Source: Zafaria ginkgonis
Lineage (GTDB): Bacteria; Actinomycetota; Actinomycetes; Actinomycetales; Micrococcaceae
DNA length: 64,000 bases
Reading direction: 5' to 3'
NCBI RefSeq assembly: GCF_039540195.1
Contig: NZ_BAABEO010000024.1
Span: 95,578-159,577 of the forward strand
Notes under the pieces: generated by a model
Database searches by the model: none
Seen by the model: only the letters and a program-made list of their open reading frames with translations
Told to the model about the DNA's origin: nothing
Position numbers and translations under genes: made by a program
Part shown: positions 59,032 to 64,000 of the stretch, piece by piece
Layout: every line of letters starts with the position of its first letter
How positions within the stretch are numbered: the stretch's first letter is position 1

Positions 59032-59801
59032 GTGATGCTCCCCAGGGGTCCGTAGTCCGCGAACACGGTGTCGCCGGGGTGCACCCACATGGGGCGGGTG
59101 AAGGACCCGGCGAGGATGATTTCCCCGGCCTTGAGGCTCTGGCCGTGGGGCGCGATCTTGTTGGCCAGCCAGTAGACCCCGGCGGCCGGGTGGCCCAGCA
59201 CGCCGGCGGCGACGCCGGTCTCCTCCACCGTCTGGTTCTTGAACAGGACCGCGGAGATCCACGGCAGGTCCACCTCGGACGGCTTCACGGGGGTGCCGCC
59301 GATGACCATGGCGCCCATCGCGGCGTTGTCGGAAATGGTGTCCACGATGGTGCGGCCCTCCATCTGGATCCGCGAGTCCAGGATCTCCAGGGCCGGGACC
59401 ACGTACTCGGTGGCGCGCAGCACGTCGAAGATATTGGCGTTGGGGCCCTCGATGTCCTTGTTCAGGACGAAGGCGAGCTCGACCTCGATGCGCGGGTGGG
59501 TGTACTGGTCCCACTGCACGGTGCACCCCGAGTCCAGGACCATGTCGTCGAAGATGATCCCGTAGTCGGGCTCGGTGATCCCGGTCGCCGCCTGCATCGC
59601 CTTCGACGTCAGGCCGATCTTGCGGCCCACCAGGCGCCGTCCCGCGGCCTCCGAGCGCTGCCGCCACAAATCCTGCACCGCGTAGGAATCCTCCACGGTC
59701 ATCTCCGGGAAGCGCGCCGTCAGGCGCTCCACCGGAACGCGGCTGCGTCCGGCCTCCACCAGTTCGTCCGCGATGCGGACGATTGTCTCCCTCTCCAGCA
59801 T
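59016..59801 (-). CDS. hpaH: 2-oxohept-4-ene-1,7-dioate hydratase (HpaH)
   Basis: A 261-residue hydratase of the MhpD/HpaH branch of the FAH superfamily. Features are SYAVQDLWRQRSEAAGRRLVGRKIGLTSKAMQ (given by part GRKIGLTSKAMQ), PRIEVELAFVLNKDIEG with metal-type glutamates, and a late AGEIILAGSFTRP. It adds water to 2-oxohept-4-enedioate to give the aldolase substrate. ATG 59801 starts the leftward pair hydratase-aldolase, divergent from the decarboxylase fusion gene. Confidence 0.88.
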   Translation of the reverse strand: MLERETIVRIADELVEAGRSRVPVERLTARFPEMTVEDSYAVQDLWRQRSEAAGRRLVGRKIGLTSKAMQAATGITEPDYGIIFDDMVLDSGCTVQWDQYTHPRIEVELAFVLNKDIEGPNANIFDVLRATEYVVPALEILDSRIQMEGRTIVDTISDNAAMGAMVIGGTPVKPSEVDLPWISAVLFKNQTVEETGVAAGVLGHPAAGVYWLANKIAPHGQSLKAGEIILAGSFTRPMWVHPGDTVFADYGPLGSITCRFE

Positions 59802-59958
59802 GTCTCCTCCTCGTTTCGCCTGCGCTCCCCGCGGACCGGCGTGGCCCCGGGATGTCCTCCATTGCGTCGGCCACCCTGTCCGCCGCTGGTCGGCGGGGCC
59901 TGGGTGGCGTCCCCCGGGATCCGCTCTTGACGCTACCGGGTGACGAGTGCCACACTAC

Positions 59959-59970
59959 ATCGTATACGAT
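59959..59970. promoter_or_regulatory. Candidate GntR operator of hpa divergon
   Basis: ATCGTATACGAT, a perfect 12-bp palindrome, 30 bp before the GTG at 60000. The GTATAC core is common in FCD-type GntR operators; the regulator at 61520 is the likely binder. Confidence 0.6.
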
Positions 59971-59999
59971 TTCATACACAACAGATGAGGAGCGTGACA

Positions 60000-61523
60000 G
60001 TGGGCCAGGAAGCCAGCCACACCCAGCAGACGCAGCAGACCGACTTCGAGGTGCGTCCGGTGGACCAGGCCGTGCTCGACGCAGCCGGCAAGGTGCTGGC
60101 GGTGCACCTGAGCTACCGCTCCCGCGCCGAGCAGCGCGGCCGGGTCCCGGCCAGCCCCTCCTACTTCATGAAGGCGGCCTCCTCGCTGAGCCTCTCCGGC
60201 ACCCCGGTCGAGCGCCCCGCCGGCACCGAACTGCTGGCCTTCGAGGGCGAGATCGCCCTGGTCATCGGCACCGCGGCCCGCCGCGTGTCCCTCGAGGACG
60301 CCTGGGCCTACGTCGGGTGGGTCACCGCGAGCAACGACCTGGGCGTGTACGACATGAAGTACGCGGACAAGGGATCCAACATCCGCTCCAAGTCCGGGGA
60401 CGGCTTCACCCCGTTCGGCCCGGCCCTGATCCCGGCCTCCGTGGTGGACCCGGAGGCGCTGCGCGTGCGCACCTGGGTGAACGGCGAACTCGCCCAGGAC
60501 GACACCACCAACGACCTGCTCTTCTCCTTCGCGCAGATCATCGCCGACCTCTCCCAGCTCATGACCCTGCACCCGGGCGACGTGATCCTCACCGGGACCC
60601 CGGCCGGCTCCTCCGTGGTCGTCCCCGGCGACACGGTCGAGGTCGAGGTCGACTTCCCCTCCGCGGGCCTGTCCTCCGGCCGCCTGTCCACCCCCGTCGT
60701 GCAGGGCACCGAATCCTTCGCCGACTTCGGCAACCTGCCCCGGATCACCGAAGCGGACCGCATCGACGCGTTCGGCAGCGAGGAGGCCGCCGGCGTCGTG
60801 CCCCCGGTCACCGGCAAGTCCGCGCTGACCGAGGACGTCAAGGCCAAGCTGCTCTCCGTCGCCACCGCCACCATCTCCGGCGCGCTGCGCAAGCGCGGGC
60901 TGAACAACGTGAGCATCGACGGCCTGCAGGCCACCAAGGGCACCCAAAAGGTGATCGGCACCGCCCGCACGCTGCGCTACGTGCCCAACCGCGAGGACCT
61001 CTTCAAGTCCCACGGTGGCGGCTACAACGCCCAGAAGCGCATCATCGACGCGATCGGCCCCGGCGAGATCCTGGTCATGGAGGCCCGCGGCGAGAAGGGC
61101 TCTGCCACCCTTGGCGACATCCTCGCCCTGCGCGCCCAGGTCCGCGGCGCCGAGGCGATCATCACCGACGGCGGCGTCCGCGACCTGAGCGCCGTCACCG
61201 AACTGGACATCCCCACCTTCCACAACGGCGCGCACCCGGCGGTGCTCGGCCGCAAGCACGTGCCGTGGGACACCGACGTGACCATCGGCTGCGGCGGGAC
61301 CACCATCCAGCCCGGCGACGTGATCGTCGCCGACGCCGACGGCATCCTGGTCATCCCGCCGGCGATCGTGGCCGAGGTCGCCGACGAGGTCGTGGAGCAG
61401 GAACGCCAGGACACGTTCGTCTTCCGCAGGGTCCAGGAGGGCCACAAGGTGGACGGCCTGTTCCCGATGAACGCCGAGTGGAAGGCCCGCTACGACGAAT
61501 GGGTCGCGGAGGGTGCGAAGTGA
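60000..61523 (+). CDS. FAH-domain isomerase/decarboxylase fused to RraA-like domain (HpaG-like)
   Basis: A 507-residue fusion. Residues about 55-235 form a fumarylacetoacetate-hydrolase domain (LLAFEGEIALVIG, SNDLGVYDMKYADKGSNIRSK by part NDLGVYDMKY, and DVILTGTPAGSS), the type that decarboxylates and isomerises 2-oxohept-3-ene-1,7-dioate. Residues about 270-490 form an RraA/HMG-aldolase-like domain (GPGEILVMEARGEKGSATLGDILA, AIITDGGVRD and GTTIQPGDVIVADADGI). Enterobacterial HpaG has two FAH domains instead. GTG 60000 was chosen because AGGAG lies 7 bp before it. It starts the rightward hpa operon. Confidence 0.85.
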   Translation: MGQEASHTQQTQQTDFEVRPVDQAVLDAAGKVLAVHLSYRSRAEQRGRVPASPSYFMKAASSLSLSGTPVERPAGTELLAFEGEIALVIGTAARRVSLEDAWAYVGWVTASNDLGVYDMKYADKGSNIRSKSGDGFTPFGPALIPASVVDPEALRVRTWVNGELAQDDTTNDLLFSFAQIIADLSQLMTLHPGDVILTGTPAGSSVVVPGDTVEVEVDFPSAGLSSGRLSTPVVQGTESFADFGNLPRITEADRIDAFGSEEAAGVVPPVTGKSALTEDVKAKLLSVATATISGALRKRGLNNVSIDGLQATKGTQKVIGTARTLRYVPNREDLFKSHGGGYNAQKRIIDAIGPGEILVMEARGEKGSATLGDILALRAQVRGAEAIITDGGVRDLSAVTELDIPTFHNGAHPAVLGRKHVPWDTDVTIGCGGTTIQPGDVIVADADGILVIPPAIVAEVADEVVEQERQDTFVFRRVQEGHKVDGLFPMNAEWKARYDEWVAEGAK

Positions 61524-62194
61524 CCGTGACCGCCCCCGCCCGGTCCAAGTCCCAGCAGGCCTACGAGCTGCTCCACGAGAGGATCTCCGCCGGCGCCCTG
61601 GTCCCCGGCTACCGCCTGGTGCTCTCCACCCTGGCGGCCGAGCTCGGCTGCAGCACCGTGCCGGTGCGCGAAGCCATCCGCCGGCTCCAGGCCGAGGGCC
61701 TGGTGACCTTCGAACCCAACGTCGGGGCCACCGTGGCCGCCGTCGACGCCACGCTGTACCTGCACACCATGCAGACCCTGGCCATCGTCGAGGGCGCGGC
61801 CACCGCGCTCGCCGCCCCGCAACTCACCGCCGCGGACCTGGCCCAGGCGCGGGCCCTCAACGAGGAACTGCGCGCCTGCCTGGAGGACTTCGACCCGGCG
61901 CGCTTCACCGAACTGAACAACCGCTTCCACGAGGCGCTCTACGGACCCTGCCCCAATCCGCACATCCTGGACCTGGTGCACCGCGGGTGGAACCGGCTGA
62001 ACGCCATGCGCGCCTCCAGCTTCACCCACATCCCCGGCCGGGCCCGCCAGTCGGTCGAAGAGCACGAGGAGTTGCTCCGGCTGCTCGAGTCCCGGGGCCC
62101 GGCCCCCGAGGTCGAAGCCCTGGCCCGGGCCCACCGGATGCGCACCCTGAACGCCTATCTCGCGGCCGCGGGCGAACCGCCGTCGGTCCTCTAG
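61520..62194 (+). CDS. GntR family regulator, FCD subfamily, of homoprotocatechuate genes
   Basis: A 224-residue regulator: winged HTH at residues about 10-75 (QQAYELLHERISAGALVPGY, then CSTVPVREAIRRLQAEGL) and an FCD domain with the metal-type histidines in NNRFHEALYGPCPNPHIL and an ARAHRMRTLN end. GTG 61520 overlaps the fusion-gene stop by 4 bp. Embedded in the hpa operon, it probably represses it through the palindrome at 59959. Confidence 0.88.
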   Translation: MTVTAPARSKSQQAYELLHERISAGALVPGYRLVLSTLAAELGCSTVPVREAIRRLQAEGLVTFEPNVGATVAAVDATLYLHTMQTLAIVEGAATALAAPQLTAADLAQARALNEELRACLEDFDPARFTELNNRFHEALYGPCPNPHILDLVHRGWNRLNAMRASSFTHIPGRARQSVEEHEELLRLLESRGPAPEVEALARAHRMRTLNAYLAAAGEPPSVL

Positions 62195-62237
62195 ACCACC
62201 TCCACACCCCAATCCCGTCCCGGAAAGGACCCCCAGC

Positions 62238-63770
62238 ATGACCAAGCACTTCGTGCCGGACAACCTGCCCAGCCACCTTCAGCACTACATCGGCGGAAAG
62301 TTCGTCGACTCCCTCGGCGGCGAGACCTTCGAGGTCCTGGACCCGGTGACCAACACCGCCTACGCCACCGCCGCGGCCGGCCAGAAGGCCGACGTCGACG
62401 CCGCCGTCGCCGCGGCCCGCGACGCGTTCGTCAACGGCCCGTGGCCGAGGATGAAGCCGCGCGAGCGTGCCAAGGTGCTCTACGCGATCGCCGACGCCGT
62501 CGTCGCCCAGGAGGACCGCCTGGCCGAGATGGAAACCTTCGACACCGGCCTGCCGATCACCCAGGCGCGCGGGCAGGCCCAGCGCGCCGCGGAGAACTTC
62601 CGCTTCTTTGCCGACCTGATCGTCGCCCAGCACGACACCGCGCTGAAGGTCCCGGGCTCCCAGCTCAACTACGTCAACCGCAAGCCGATCGGCGTCGCGG
62701 GCCTGATCACCCCGTGGAACACCCCGTTCATGCTGGAGTCCTGGAAGCTGGCCCCCTCGATCGCCTCCGGCTGCACCGTGGTGCTCAAGCCGGCCGAGTT
62801 CACCCCGCTGTCCGCCTCCCTGTGGGCCGAGATCTTCGAGCAGGCCGGCCTGCCGGAGGGCGTGTTCAACCTGGTCAACGGCATGGGCGAGGACGCCGGC
62901 GACGCGCTGGTCAAGCACCCGGACGTCCCGCTGATCTCCTTCACCGGCGAGTCCTCCACCGGCCAGCTGATCTTCCGCAACTGCGCCGAGAACCTCAAGG
63001 GCATGTCCATGGAGCTGGGCGGCAAGTCCCCGGCGATCGTGTTCGCCGACGCGGACCTGGACGCGGCCATCGACTCCACGCTGTTCGGCGTCTTCTCCCT
63101 CAACGGCGAGCGCTGCACCGCCGGGTCCCGCATCCTGGTCCAGCGCGACATCTACGACACCTTCGTGGAGCGCTACGCCGCCCGCGCGAAGACCATCGTG
63201 GTCGGTGACCCGCACGACCCCAAGACCCAGGTCGGCGCCCTGGTGCACCCGGAGCACTACGACAAGGTCATGTCCTACGTGGAGATCGGCAAGTCCGAGG
63301 GCCGCCTGGTGGCCGGCGGCGGCCGCCCGGAGAACCTGCCCGAGGGCCAGGAGAAGGGCTCCTACGTCGCCCCGACCGTCTTCGCCGACGTCGCCCCGGA
63401 CGCGCGGATCTTCCAGGAGGAGATCTTCGGCCCGGTCGTGGGGATCACCCCGTTCGACACCGACGAGGAGGCCCTGGCGCTGGCGAACAACACCAAGTAC
63501 GGGCTGGCCGCCTACGTGTGGACCAACGACCTCAAGCGCGCACACAACTTCGCACAGTCGGTCGAGGCCGGCATGGTGTGGCTGAACTCCCACAACGTGC
63601 GCGACCTGCGCTCCCCGTTCGGCGGCGTGAAGGCCTCCGGACTGGGCCACGAGGGCGGCTACCGCTCGATCGACTTCTACACCGACCAGCAGGCCGTGCA
63701 CATCACCCTCGGCGACGTGCACACCCCCAAGTTCGGCGTCGAGTCCAGCCGCGAAACCGGCGACGCCTAG
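62238..63770 (+). CDS. hpaE: 5-carboxymethyl-2-hydroxymuconate semialdehyde dehydrogenase
   Basis: A 510-residue NAD-dependent aldehyde dehydrogenase. The catalytic glutamate is in SMELGGKSPAIVF and the cysteine in LNGERCTAGSRIL; NAD-fold and end motifs FTGESSTGQ and EEIFGPVVGITPFD are present. The beginning HYIGGKFVDSLGGETFEVLDPVTN and the gene neighbourhood identify it as HpaE, which oxidises the ring-cleavage product of homoprotocatechuate. CGGAAAGGACCCCCAGC precedes the ATG. Confidence 0.9.
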   Translation: MTKHFVPDNLPSHLQHYIGGKFVDSLGGETFEVLDPVTNTAYATAAAGQKADVDAAVAAARDAFVNGPWPRMKPRERAKVLYAIADAVVAQEDRLAEMETFDTGLPITQARGQAQRAAENFRFFADLIVAQHDTALKVPGSQLNYVNRKPIGVAGLITPWNTPFMLESWKLAPSIASGCTVVLKPAEFTPLSASLWAEIFEQAGLPEGVFNLVNGMGEDAGDALVKHPDVPLISFTGESSTGQLIFRNCAENLKGMSMELGGKSPAIVFADADLDAAIDSTLFGVFSLNGERCTAGSRILVQRDIYDTFVERYAARAKTIVVGDPHDPKTQVGALVHPEHYDKVMSYVEIGKSEGRLVAGGGRPENLPEGQEKGSYVAPTVFADVAPDARIFQEEIFGPVVGITPFDTDEEALALANNTKYGLAAYVWTNDLKRAHNFAQSVEAGMVWLNSHNVRDLRSPFGGVKASGLGHEGGYRSIDFYTDQQAVHITLGDVHTPKFGVESSRETGDA

Positions 63771-63856
63771 TCCCTCCAAGCGCCTAGCCCCTCCGAACCG
63801 GGGCCGGTCCGCGGTCCTAGACCCTTCCCGCCGGGCCGGTCCTTACCCAGGCGGCA

Positions 63857-63885
63857 CCCGGGGCGGACCTTCCGCCCGCCCCGGG
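63857..63885. terminator. GC hairpin between hpaE and hpaD
   Basis: Arms CCCGGGGCGG and CCGCCCCGGG around a 9-bp loop in the 163-bp gap. No T-run follows; it may be an mRNA-stabilising or partial-termination element between two highly expressed genes. Confidence 0.4.
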
Positions 63886-63933
63886 CCCGGCCGTCGTACC
63901 CAAAAACATCCCGATTTCTCGAAGGAGAGAACC

Positions 63934-64000
63934 ATGAGCAACGTCATTCCCACGCCCTCCGTTCCGGCTCCGGACATCGTCCGCTGCGCCTACATGGAAA
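63934..64000 (+). CDS. hpaD: Homoprotocatechuate 2,3-dioxygenase, N-terminus only
   Basis: Only 22 codons are in the window: the protein starts MSNVIPTPSVPAPDIVRCAY. By recall this is nearly identical to the N-terminus of the extradiol dioxygenase (HPCD/MndD) of Brevibacterium and Arthrobacter, which opens the ring of 3,4-dihydroxyphenylacetate. GAAGGAGAGAACC gives a strong ribosome site. It lies immediately downstream of hpaE in the pathway order expected. Confidence 0.85.
   Translation, partial: MSNVIPTPSVPAPDIVRCAYME

Overview
The window is high-GC DNA (by eye close to 70 percent) with tightly packed, often 1-4 bp overlapping genes, many GTG starts and actinobacterial protein families. 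It fits a soil actinobacterium of the Arthrobacter/Micrococcaceae type; the 22 visible residues of the last gene look like the start of the homoprotocatechuate 2,3-dioxygenase known from Arthrobacter and Brevibacterium. No rRNA, tRNA, CRISPR array, transposase or phage gene was seen. Almost everything is accessory catabolism: about a dozen compact modules, each with its own transporter, enzymes and regulator.

Layout. 1-6723: PucR-type regulator (partial) divergent from an amino-acid ABC importer, an unknown protein, a DadA/glycine-oxidase-like flavoenzyme and a RidA deaminase. 6796-11952: two APC permeases, a MoaF-like protein and a divergent TetR with a clear operator. 12020-20598: GntR, tripartite tricarboxylate transporter (tctC-usp-tctB-tctA) and a divergent aconitase-isocitrate dehydrogenase pair, with related TATA-rich dyads upstream of the gntR and aconitase genes. 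20759-21337: Mug DNA glycosylase. 21488-28034: IclR, glycerate kinase, D-2-hydroxyacid dehydrogenase, HMG-CoA-lyase-like enzyme, class III CoA-transferase and GntP permease. 28252-31817: carboxymuconolactone-decarboxylase-like protein, SCP2-like/alpha-beta hydrolase fusion, atypical type II dehydroquinase homologue and MHS symporter. 31909-33475: thioesterase and a ClpC-N-domain/HTH pair. 33618-45117: a LacI-centred regulon of three operons (3-hydroxyisobutyrate-dehydrogenase-like, cyclic-imide-hydrolase/PgdA-like, asparaginase-like, two MFS paralogues, two SDRs, an Old Yellow Enzyme) with five copies of one operator. 45226-50768: phosphonate importer, FAD oxidoreductase and phosphonatase-like HAD. 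50899-54050: two LysR genes, a DMT exporter and a small membrane protein. 54187-58100: AraC, cupin, MFS and a SolA-like amine oxidase. 58201-64000: homoprotocatechuate meta-cleavage genes.

The most striking systems are (i) the IclR/GntP cluster, whose enzymes compose a complete hypothetical route from a hydroxymethyl-malate-type acid such as itatartarate through acetyl-CoA and hydroxypyruvate to 2-phosphoglycerate; (ii) the LacI regulon built round an imide-hydrolase-like enzyme, an amidase and an ene-reductase, beside a dehydroquinase homologue that keeps the catalytic residues but has lost the substrate-carboxylate contacts; and (iii) an orphan ClpC N-terminal-domain protein with a tiny HTH partner and twin operators. 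Two families of intergenic palindromic repeats (A and B) sit mainly between convergent genes and probably serve as terminators. All functional statements are read from sequence and family knowledge; no database search was possible.
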